Source of the DNA: Chitinophagaceae bacterium
Lineage (GTDB): Bacteria; Bacteroidota; Bacteroidia; Chitinophagales; Chitinophagaceae
DNA length: 13,951 nt
Assembly: GCA_003455235.1 (NCBI GenBank)
Contig: DMRT01000074.1
Span: forward strand, 1-13,951
Reading direction: 5' to 3'
Shown: positions 7,532-13,951 of the stretch, in pieces
How positions within the stretch are numbered: the first letter of the stretch is position 1
Layout of the letters: the number at the start of each line of letters is the position of its first letter
Program-made: the position numbers and the translations under genes
Notes under the pieces: generated by a model
Told to the model about the DNA's origin: nothing
Databases searched by the model: none
What the model saw: the letters and a program-made list of their open reading frames with translations, nothing else

Positions 7532-9484
7532 ATGATCAAACATTTACGACTTTTATACCTGCTTGTTTTTTTAATGCCGGGATATGCTTCCTACTCCCAG
7601 GCAGATTCCATGACCCCGGTTTTCAAATGGAATGTCAGCAGTAAAAAGATCAGCGAAAAAAAATACGAACTGATCTTCACAGCACCGGCCGTGGCCGGCA
7701 GCAGTTTATATGCCCCGGGGCAGGACCTGGATGGCGCCCAATCGGTCAGCATCCGTTTTTCCGATTCTTCGGTTGTGGCCGGGAAGTTTTCGGGCGGAAC
7801 GAATATCGAGGCTGTACCTTCTTCTCTTTTTTCAAAAGGAACCGTTCAATTGGTGAACGGGACTGCGGAATGGAAGACCGTGGTAACATTCAGCAGCACC
7901 GTGCCGGCAAAACTCATCGGAACACTTGCTTATTTTTTTAACCGGGGGGAGGAGTTTCTTTCGGATAATCCGTATGAGTTCAGCGTGCCGCTTGAAGGCG
8001 GTGTTTCCACAGGAAGTAGTATCCGCATCGCTTCCATTGGTATAAAAGAACCGGTGGAAAATTGCGGGGACGACGGAACAGAAAATAAAAGCCTGGCCGG
8101 CATTTTCCTGCTGGGCTTCCTGGGCGGGCTCATCGCATTGATCACTCCCTGCGTGTTCCCGATGATACCGGTTACGGTAACTTTCTTCACCAAAAAATCT
8201 CAGGATAAGAAAAAAGGAATTGCCAATGCTATGTTCTATGGCCTGTTTATTTTTCTTATTTACGTAGTGATCACTATCCCGTTTCACATTGCCAGTAAAA
8301 CCATCAGCCCGGAGATATTCAATAATATTTCCACCAATGTGTGGCTGAACCTGCTGTTTTTTGTGGTGTTCATTGTATTTGCTCTTTCTTTCTTTGGACT
8401 GTTTGAGATCGGTTTGCCGGCATCACTGGCCAATAAAGCCGATTCAAAATCAGGGTTGGGAAATATCTTCGGCATTTTTTTTATGGCGGGCACACTTGCC
8501 ATTGTTTCATTTTCCTGTACGGGCCCTATCCTGGGAACCCTGCTGGCCAATGTTGCCAATGAAGGTCCATGGCCGCTCACAGCAGGCGCCGCCGGTTTTG
8601 GTCTTGCACTGGGATTGCCATTTGCCCTGTTTGCCATGTTCCCAAACTGGCTTCATTCCTTGCCCAAATCAGGCGGATGGATGACCGAAGTGAAAGTAGT
8701 ACTCGGATTCATTGAACTGGCACTGGCGGTTAAGTTCCTGGCCAATGCCGATAATGTAGAACAATGGGGACTGCTGAAACGGGAAGTTTTTATTGCCGCC
8801 TGGGTCATCATCGGCCTGCTGATTGTACTGTACCTGCTTGGCTGGATAAAGATTGGCCACCAGGGGGGTAAGCGCAAATTCTCGCTGATCAGAGCCGGGT
8901 TTATTATTTTCTTCACTGTATTTACCTTTTACCTGGCCCCGGGTGTAACCAACAGCCGGTGGGCCGGGCTGCGTTTATTAAGTGGATTTCCCCCGCCCTT
9001 GTCATATAGCCTGTATAGCCATCATGTTCTTCTCGCCGAAATGGCACAGCCCATTCACAACGATTATGAAAAGGCACTGGCCCTGGCAAAAGCGCAGAAC
9101 AAACCACTGCTGATTGATTTTACCGGTTGGGCCTGCGTTAATTGCCGGCGAATGGAAGAAAAGGTTTGGACCGACCAGGAAGTGGCGAACCTGATGAAGA
9201 ATGAATTCATTGTAGTGTCCCTGTACGTGGATGAAAAAACAAAACTTCCGTCAACGGAACAAACTGTTTTCAAAACGGCATCGGGCAGCGATAAATCAAT
9301 TATTACCGTGGGGGATAAATGGGCCACGTTCCAGACGGAAAATTTCGGTGCCACTTCACAACCTCAATACGCCATCATCAGCCCCGGTGAAAAAGCGCTT
9401 ACAAAAACCAAGTTCTATACACCCGACCCGGCGAAATTTGCTGAATGGCTTCGCTGCGGTACCGGGGCCATGAATAAGAAATAA
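7532..9484 (+). CDS. dsbD: Protein-disulfide reductase DsbD (alpha domain without cysteines)
   Basis: A 650-residue inner-membrane electron carrier that moves reducing power from cytoplasmic thioredoxin to periplasmic thiol proteins. In order: signal peptide (1-22, cut before Gln23); alpha domain (about 28-155); a membrane beta domain of eight segments (about 188-470); and a C-terminal thioredoxin-like gamma domain (about 505-645). The membrane redox pair is present: C207 in ALITPCVFP and C329 in SFSCTGP. The gamma domain has the active site WACVNC (C535, C538). The alpha domain resembles the small protein encoded just upstream (PVFKWNVSSKKISEKKYEL against PVKWTFSTKKIDAKTYEV), but where that protein has Cys-x4-Cys this one has Asn137 and Phe142 in YFFNRGEEFLSD. 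It therefore cannot perform the usual alpha-domain exchange itself. The start ATG 7532 gives the signal peptide directly. A terminator lies on each side, so it may form its own unit. Confidence 0.93.
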   Translation: MIKHLRLLYLLVFLMPGYASYSQADSMTPVFKWNVSSKKISEKKYELIFTAPAVAGSSLYAPGQDLDGAQSVSIRFSDSSVVAGKFSGGTNIEAVPSSLFSKGTVQLVNGTAEWKTVVTFSSTVPAKLIGTLAYFFNRGEEFLSDNPYEFSVPLEGGVSTGSSIRIASIGIKEPVENCGDDGTENKSLAGIFLLGFLGGLIALITPCVFPMIPVTVTFFTKKSQDKKKGIANAMFYGLFIFLIYVVITIPFHIASKTISPEIFNNISTNVWLNLLFFVVFIVFALSFFGLFEIGLPASLANKADSKSGLGNIFGIFFMAGTLAIVSFSCTGPILGTLLANVANEGPWPLTAGAAGFGLALGLPFALFAMFPNWLHSLPKSGGWMTEVKVVLGFIELALAVKFLANADNVEQWGLLKREVFIAAWVIIGLLIVLYLLGWIKIGHQGGKRKFSLIRAGFIIFFTVFTFYLAPGVTNSRWAGLRLLSGFPPPLSYSLYSHHVLLAEMAQPIHNDYEKALALAKAQNKPLLIDFTGWACVNCRRMEEKVWTDQEVANLMKNEFIVVSLYVDEKTKLPSTEQTVFKTASGSDKSIITVGDKWATFQTENFGATSQPQYAIISPGEKALTKTKFYTPDPAKFAEWLRCGTGAMNKK

Positions 9485-9513
9485 AAAACCTCCGCATCAA
9501 AAGCGGAGGTTTT
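9485..9513. terminator. Bidirectional terminator between dsbD and the sigma factor gene
   Basis: AAAACCTCCGC (9485-9495) pairs perfectly with GCGGAGGTTTT (9503-9513), an 11-bp stem with a 7-nt loop. The run of As before the stem and the Ts after it provide a U tract in both directions. It begins immediately after the dsbD stop and lies 27 bp beyond the stop of the convergent sigma factor gene, so it serves both. Confidence 0.85.
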
Positions 9514-9540
9514 CATTTGTAATTGGGGATTACAAAATTT

Positions 9541-10122
9541 CTATAGTGCAATTTGTTTTTCGGTCATCATTTTGCGCAGGTTGATAAGCCCGTAGCGCAT
9601 ACGGCCCAGGGCGGTATTGATGCTGCACTGGGTGAGTTCAGCGATCTCTTTAAAGCTCAATTCGGCATAATGGCGCAGGATGATCACTTCCCGCTGGTCT
9701 TCCGGAAGCATGTCCACCATTTTGCGCACCCGGTCGTGGCTCTGGCCATTCATCATTTTCTGGTCGGCCCCGGCTTCAGAGAAATTCAGTACTTCAAAAA
9801 TGTCGCGGTCTTCGCTGGTTTTAATGGTAGGGGTGCGCTTTACCTTGCGGAAATGGTCCACACACATGTTGTGTGCAATACGCATGGCCCAGGGGAGGAA
9901 TTTACCTTCATCAGTGTAGCGGCCACCTTTTAATGTATCAATAATGCGGATGAAAACGTCCTGGAAAATATCTTCGGTAAGATATTTGTCTTTAACCAGT
10001 AAGTAAATAGAGGTGTAAATTTTGTCCTTGTAACGCACGATGATGGTGGCAAGGGCATTGGCGTCTCCTTCCATGTACAGGTGGATGAGCTGCTGATCGG
10101 TAAGGTTGTTAAGGCATTTCAT
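9541..10122 (-). CDS. RNA polymerase sigma factor, sigma-70 family (ECF type)
   Basis: A 193-residue sigma factor with two domains. Residues about 7-95 form region 2, with the core-binding helix and the stretch YLTEDIFQDVFIRI and FLPWAMRIAHNMCVDHFRK, which binds core enzyme and melts the -10 region. Residues about 130-188 form region 4, with LPEDQREVIILRHYAELSFKEIAELTQCSINTALGRMRYGL containing the helix-turn-helix that contacts the -35 element. Regions 1.1 and 3 are missing, as in ECF factors. No anti-sigma or FecR-like gene adjoins it, unlike many Bacteroidota ECF factors, so its control is not evident here. The start is ATG 10122. The gene is divergent from uvrA across a 286-bp gap and ends near a shared terminator with dsbD. 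Confidence 0.92.
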   Translation of the reverse strand: MKCLNNLTDQQLIHLYMEGDANALATIIVRYKDKIYTSIYLLVKDKYLTEDIFQDVFIRIIDTLKGGRYTDEGKFLPWAMRIAHNMCVDHFRKVKRTPTIKTSEDRDIFEVLNFSEAGADQKMMNGQSHDRVRKMVDMLPEDQREVIILRHYAELSFKEIAELTQCSINTALGRMRYGLINLRKMMTEKQIAL

Positions 10123-10408
10123 AAACTTCTACAGTTTTAGATTGTTAGGATTTTAGTAACAGGTCCAAAAAAGGTGAAAAGGAACGTAGAAGTCTTTAGA
10201 TAGGCTCTAGCGGTTTTTCATTTTTCTGGATATTGGACAGTAAAAATAGAAGATGTTTTTTGATAAAGCGTGCGTAGAAACCCTCAATTTTTCATCTCCC
10301 GTAACATGGTAAAAATACTAAATGGGGTGTACCGTCCATACGGGGTTTGCCTCTTTAAGAAAAATTTCACATATATAACCCGCCACAATTAATGTGCTAT
10401 TTTTGGTT
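10123..10408. other. Divergent intergenic region between the sigma factor gene and uvrA
   Basis: The 286 bp contain no credible gene. The sequence is AT-rich, with T and A tracts around 10212-10226 and 10254-10262. The uvrA -7 box lies at its right end (10398-10405). For the sigma gene on the minus strand I found no full TAnnTTTG match; the best is a TTTTTTG core read from about 10165-10171, some 45-50 nt before the start. A small palindrome CCGT-CCAT-ACGG lies at about 10333-10344. Confidence 0.5.
10398..10405 (+). promoter_or_regulatory. -7 box 3 nt before uvrA
   Basis: TATTTTTG is a perfect match to TAnnTTTG. It ends 3 nt before ATG 10409, so the transcript should start at or next to the start codon. 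It also argues against using the upstream ATG at 10394. No clear -33 element is seen. Confidence 0.5.
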
Positions 10409-13195
10409 ATGGCTATTGTAAAAACAAAAGTGAAGAAAGAAACCACAACCGGTATATATATAAAGGGAGCCCGGGTTCATAATCTGAAAAACATTGAGGT
10501 TGAGATTCCCCGTAACAAGCTCATTGTTGTTACGGGTGTTTCGGGATCTGGTAAATCTTCTCTAACCATTGATACCCTTTTTGCCGAAGGCCAGCGGCGT
10601 TATGCCGAGAGCCTGAGTTCGTATGCCCGGCAGTTTATGCAGCGGATGAACAAACCCGATGTGGATTATATCAAAGGGCTTTGCCCGGCCATCGCCATCG
10701 AACAGAAAGTGATTACCCGTACTCCCCGGAGTACAGTTGGCAGCATGACGGAAATTTACGATTACCTACGCCTGCTGTTTGCCCGGGCAGGTAAAACCAT
10801 TTCCCCCGTCAGCGGCAAAGAAGTAAAAAAGGATGACGTGACCGATGTGGTGAAAGCCATTGAAAAACTACCACCCGGGGACAAGGTATTGTTACTTGTG
10901 CCTTTCAAACAGCATGCAAAACGGAACGAGAAGGAAGAACTGAACATTCTGCTTCAAAAAGGATTCTCACGCTTATATATAGACAGGGAAGTGGTGCGGA
11001 TTGAAGACCTGCTGGAAAATGGCAATCTGCCCGGAGGTAAAAAGCAGCCGTACATACTGATCGACCGGTTGGTGGCAAAACCATTTGATGAAGATGAAAA
11101 GCACCGTATTTCCGATTCCGTAAATACCGGCTTTTATGAGGGAGAAGGGGAGATGTACCTGGAGGTGAATGGGAATAAACTGCTTCATTTTTCCAATAAG
11201 TTCGAAGCAGATGGAATGCAGTTTGAGGAGCCGGTGCCTAACCTGTTTTCTTTTAATAATCCCTTTGGCGCCTGTCCCACCTGTGAAGGATTCTCCCAGA
11301 TACTGGGTATTGACCCGGACCTGATCATTCCCGATAAAAACCTGAGTGTATATGAAGGGGCTGTGGCCCCTTGGAAGGGCGAAAAGCTGGGATGGTGGAG
11401 AGAGCAGTTTGTAAAAGCGGCAAAAAAATTTGATTTCCCTGTTCATAAACCCATCCTCGATCTTTCACCAAAACAACTGAAGGATTTATGGGAAGGAAAT
11501 GAATTTGTGAATGGCATCAACGATTTCTTTAAGGAAGTGGAGCAGAACCTGTATAAGGTTCAATATCGTGTATTGTTGAGCAGGTACCGCGGAAGAACAT
11601 TATGTACCGATTGCAAAGGATACCGCCTTCGCAAAGAAGCGTTGTATGTTAAAGTGGGAGGAAAGCACATCGGTGAATTATGCGAAATGCCGGTGAAAGA
11701 TCTCCAGCAATGGTTTGCTGAGCTTTTACTTAGTGAATACGACCGGCAGGTGGCAAAAAGAATTCTGACAGAGATTAATCACCGGATTAAAACACTGCTT
11801 GATGTGGGACTGGGTTATCTTACACTTAACCGGCTTGCCAACTCGCTGAGTGGCGGGGAAAGTCAGCGCATACAACTCACCAGAAGCCTGGGAAGTAACC
11901 TTACCAATTCCTTATATATTCTTGATGAACCTTCCATCGGCCTGCATAGCCGGGATACAGAACGGCTGATCAGTGTGCTGAAAGAATTAAGAGACCTGGG
12001 AAATACAGTGGTGGTGGTGGAACACGATGAAATGATGATGCGGGAAGCGGATCATATCATTGACATGGGGCCGCTGGCCAGTCACCTGGGTGGAGAAGTG
12101 GTTGCCGAGGGAGATTATGAGGAGATTGTTAACAACCCTGACAGCTTAACAGGCAAATATTTATCTGGTCAGCTGAAGATTGAACCTCCTAAACAGTTCC
12201 GCAAATGGAACCGTTCCATTACCGTGGAAGGAGCCCGGCAGAATAACCTCAAGAGCCTCACTGTTGAATTTCCACTGAATACATTGTGCGTGGTAAGCGG
12301 GGTAAGCGGTAGCGGCAAAACCACCCTGGTAAAGCAGGTGCTGTATCCTGCCCTGCTGAAACTGAAAGGCGAATTCACGGAAAAAGCCGGTTTGCACAAA
12401 GCCATCACCGGCGATATTGATTATATCACACAGGTGGAGATGGTTGACCAGAACCCCATCGGTAAATCATCACGCAGCAACCCGGTTACCTATATAAAAG
12501 CCTATGATGAGATAAGAGACCTCTTCAGTAAACAACCGCTGAGCAAGATGCGGGGGTTTCAACCCAAGCATTTCTCGTTCAATGTTGACGGGGGCAGGTG
12601 TGATGCCTGTAAAGGAGAAGGAGAACAAATTGTGGAAATGCAGTTCCTGGCAGATGTTCACCTGACCTGTGATGTGTGTAATGGAAAACGTTTTAAAGAG
12701 GAAGTGCTGGAAGTGAAATACCAGGACAAAAGCATTTTTGATGTATTGGATATGAGTGTGGACGAAGCCATTGGTTTCTTTGCCGGTGAACCGGAGGTGG
12801 TGAAGAAAATCCAGCCGCTGCATGATGTAGGATTGGGGTATGTAAAACTCGGGCAGTCTTCTGATACACTTTCCGGCGGGGAAGCCCAGCGGGTGAAGCT
12901 GGCTTCATTCCTGGGAAAAGGCAAGGGACAGGGGCATATCCTTTTCATTTTTGATGAACCCACCACCGGTCTCCATTTTCATGATATAAAGAAACTGCTT
13001 GCTTCGTTTAATGCGCTCATTGAGCAGGGGCATTCCATTATTATTATTGAACATAATATGGATGTGATCCGGAGTGCCGACTGGATCATTGACCTGGGCC
13101 CGGAGGCAGGAAATGATGGGGGAAATCTGGTTTATGAAGGCAGTCCGGCAGCTTTTAAGAAAGCAAAATCAAGCAGAACGGCTCTTTTTTTATAA
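10409..13195 (+). CDS. uvrA: UvrABC excinuclease subunit A (UvrA)
   Basis: A 928-residue DNA-damage sensor ATPase of nucleotide excision repair that, as a dimer with UvrB, scans DNA and loads UvrB at lesions. Both ABC modules are complete. Module 1 has Walker [10 protein letters not shown] (43-51), signature LSGGESQR (480-487) and Walker B LDEP (505-508). Module 2 has Walker [10 protein letters not shown] (631-639), signature LSGGEAQR (821-828) and Walker B with D849-E850. Cysteine pairs expected in UvrA are present: C289/C292 (CPTC), C399/C402 (CTDC), and the C-terminal zinc finger C731/C734 with C754/C757. The length is close to that of E. coli UvrA, so this looks like a canonical copy and not a shortened paralogue. 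The start ATG 10409 gives [15 protein letters not shown]; the frame is open to an ATG at 10394 but a -7 box overlaps that part. No SOS-type LexA box was recognised. Confidence 0.97.
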   Translation: MAIVKTKVKKETTTGIYIKGARVHNLKNIEVEIPRNKLIVVTGVSGSGKSSLTIDTLFAEGQRRYAESLSSYARQFMQRMNKPDVDYIKGLCPAIAIEQKVITRTPRSTVGSMTEIYDYLRLLFARAGKTISPVSGKEVKKDDVTDVVKAIEKLPPGDKVLLLVPFKQHAKRNEKEELNILLQKGFSRLYIDREVVRIEDLLENGNLPGGKKQPYILIDRLVAKPFDEDEKHRISDSVNTGFYEGEGEMYLEVNGNKLLHFSNKFEADGMQFEEPVPNLFSFNNPFGACPTCEGFSQILGIDPDLIIPDKNLSVYEGAVAPWKGEKLGWWREQFVKAAKKFDFPVHKPILDLSPKQLKDLWEGNEFVNGINDFFKEVEQNLYKVQYRVLLSRYRGRTLCTDCKGYRLRKEALYVKVGGKHIGELCEMPVKDLQQWFAELLLSEYDRQVAKRILTEINHRIKTLLDVGLGYLTLNRLANSLSGGESQRIQLTRSLGSNLTNSLYILDEPSIGLHSRDTERLISVLKELRDLGNTVVVVEHDEMMMREADHIIDMGPLASHLGGEVVAEGDYEEIVNNPDSLTGKYLSGQLKIEPPKQFRKWNRSITVEGARQNNLKSLTVEFPLNTLCVVSGVSGSGKTTLVKQVLYPALLKLKGEFTEKAGLHKAITGDIDYITQVEMVDQNPIGKSSRSNPVTYIKAYDEIRDLFSKQPLSKMRGFQPKHFSFNVDGGRCDACKGEGEQIVEMQFLADVHLTCDVCNGKRFKEEVLEVKYQDKSIFDVLDMSVDEAIGFFAGEPEVVKKIQPLHDVGLGYVKLGQSSDTLSGGEAQRVKLASFLGKGKGQGHILFIFDEPTTGLHFHDIKKLLASFNALIEQGHSIIIIEHNMDVIRSADWIIDLGPEAGNDGGNLVYEGSPAAFKKAKSSRTALFL

Positions 13196-13205
13196 AAAGT
13201 CAGCC
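13180..13205 (+). terminator. Hairpin over the uvrA stop codon, possible terminator
   Basis: GGCT-CTTTTT (13180-13189) can pair with AAAAAG (13194-13199) and AGCC (13202-13205), with a 2-nt bulge on the right side. The stem includes the TAA stop of uvrA (13193-13195). A T-rich stretch follows at 13208-13220. The stem is mostly A-T, so it is a weak candidate. Confidence 0.35.
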
Positions 13206-13558
13206 GATTTGTTTGTTTTTTCGGAATTTCACTTTATGTTTACGCCCTGGACTGTGCAAGGTTTGTATCTATTTGTACAGGTTCAAGCAAACCCCCACCT
13301 GAAATCAGATTTGAATACCACAAGTTTTCAATCTTCACTTATTGGTTCGTAATGGATGAATGACTGGTCATTCCTGTTATTGAACAACGCCGACCCGATC
13401 CTACAATAAAACCCTCTGACATCCACTTCCTGCTGGAATTCCCTTCCATATTAAGATTGTGTATTCATCATAACCGTATTCCTTTTATCCTTCACAAAGC
13501 CGCCATCCATTTCCTGGCAATGTAAGCAAGTGCTTATCTCAATAAATTTTAAATTAAA
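13196..13558. other. Long intergenic region before the surface-protein gene
   Basis: The 363 bp hold no gene that I can support. Features seen are a near match to the -7 consensus, TCTATTTG, at about 13268-13275; a dyad TAAGCA-AG-TGCTTA at 13523-13536; and an A/T-only stretch (AATAAATTTTAAATTAAA) directly before ATG 13559, of the kind that favours translation starts in Bacteroidota. It probably carries the promoter and a long leader of the downstream gene. Confidence 0.45.
13523..13536. repeat. Inverted repeat upstream of the surface-protein gene
   Basis: TAAGCA (13523-13528) and its exact reverse complement TGCTTA (13531-13536) flank a 2-nt spacer, ending 22 bp before ATG 13559. This could be a regulator-binding dyad or a small leader hairpin; a site of this size can also occur by chance. 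Confidence 0.35.
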
Positions 13559-13951
13559 ATGAACAACATGAAAAGGTTTTTACTCAAATCAAAATCGTTG
13601 GCTGTAACGCTGATTATTTTGAATTTGCTTCTGGCTAATACCGCCTCAGCAAAGTCAACCACGTGGACGCCTACCACAGGCGGGCTCTGGACAACGGCCG
13701 GCAACTGGAGCAATGGTGTACCTGCTGCCAATGATGATGTAATCATCAACAGCAATCAGTCGGCTGCCATCACAGCGGTTCCATCGCTTACACTAGCCAG
13801 TTTAACAATCAGTGGAAATGCTAACCTGGTGCCAGCTGCCAGTGGAAACGTGCTGACTGTAACGGGATCATTTTCCGTTTCGGCAGGCGTAACATTTTCT
13901 CTCGGCACAAGCGGCACTTTCCGTTTCGGATTAACGCTCAACAGTGCATGC
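13559..13951 (+). CDS. Secreted beta-strand-rich surface protein (5' part only)
   Basis: The first 131 codons of a gene that runs off the right edge. The signal peptide is long, with Lys5-Arg6 and Lys10-Lys12, a hydrophobic core LAVTLIILNLLLA, and a likely cut after Ala-Ser-Ala (29-31). The mature start TTWTPTTGGLWTTAGNWSNG followed by VPAANDDVIINS resembles the opening of large Bacteroidota surface or secreted proteins, in which a 'W...GNWSNG.P...DDV.I' unit leads into stacked beta strands (LTLASLTISGNANLVP and onward). Such proteins often end in a type IX secretion signal, but the C-terminus is outside the window. Start codons ATG 13559 and ATG 13568 are in frame; the first is used because it follows an A/T-only leader. 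The role, perhaps adhesion or matrix, is inference. Confidence 0.75.
   Translation, partial: MNNMKRFLLKSKSLAVTLIILNLLLANTASAKSTTWTPTTGGLWTTAGNWSNGVPAANDDVIINSNQSAAITAVPSLTLASLTISGNANLVPAASGNVLTVTGSFSVSAGVTFSLGTSGTFRFGLTLNSAC

Noticed and set aside
10394..10408. Upstream ATG for uvrA
   Set aside because: A -7 promoter box at 10398-10405 overlaps these codons, and the UvrA N-terminus is complete from 10409.
10973..11446. Minus-strand open frame of 157 codons within uvrA
   Set aside because: It is fully antisense to conserved UvrA sequence including the CPTC motif and has no own features.
1..13951. CRISPR array, tRNA, insertion sequence, phage or toxin-antitoxin genes
   Set aside because: I looked for spaced direct repeats, cloverleaf-like sequence, transposase motifs and small paired genes and saw none.

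Overview
The window looks like a chromosomal segment from a Bacteroidota bacterium, most likely a member of the Chitinophagaceae or a close relative. This rests on three kinds of evidence. Several starts are preceded by the Bacteroidota housekeeping -7 box TAnnTTTG and no clear Shine-Dalgarno sequence. Secreted proteins have short signal peptides ending in the style ...SAQ. The gene families also fit: an ECF-type sigma factor without a partner, a DsbD with a paired stand-alone alpha domain, a DUF6427-like membrane protein and a beta-strand-rich surface protein. I saw no rRNA, tRNA, CRISPR array, insertion sequence or phage gene. Most of the window is ordinary housekeeping and envelope genes.

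Layout. Positions 1-120 hold the possible tail of an upstream gene and a hairpin. Positions 121-2582 form a same-strand cluster: a cytosolic-looking zinc metallopeptidase of metzincin type, then an ABC ATPase and an ABC-2 permease that together make a transporter. A TIGR01777-type SDR/epimerase gene (2572-3507, minus strand) runs into the permease tail to tail with an 11-bp overlap. Divergent from it is a 502-residue secreted protein of unknown function (3619-5127), followed by a polytopic membrane protein (5223-6200) and purQ (6262-6933).

Positions 6999-9484 are a disulfide-reduction module. A small secreted protein carries the DsbD-alpha fold with its cysteine pair. After a terminator comes a full DsbD whose own alpha domain has lost both cysteines while the membrane (C207/C329) and thioredoxin (C535/C538) pairs are intact. 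The simplest reading is that the small protein does the redox work of the alpha domain. A strong bidirectional terminator (9485-9513) separates dsbD from a convergent sigma factor gene (9541-10122, minus strand). A 286-bp divergent region leads to uvrA (10409-13195), a full-length nucleotide excision repair ATPase. After about 360 bp of non-coding DNA, the first 131 codons of a secreted, beta-strand-rich surface protein (13559 onward) run off the right edge.

The most interesting points are the split of redox function between the two DsbD-alpha copies, and the TAnnTTTG boxes that lie exactly 3 nt before the ATG of both uvrA and the small DsbD-alpha gene, which predicts leaderless or nearly leaderless transcripts. 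I did not find a convincing new defence or mobile system. The metallopeptidase beside an ABC exporter is the nearest thing to an uncharacterised small system, and its linkage is only positional.
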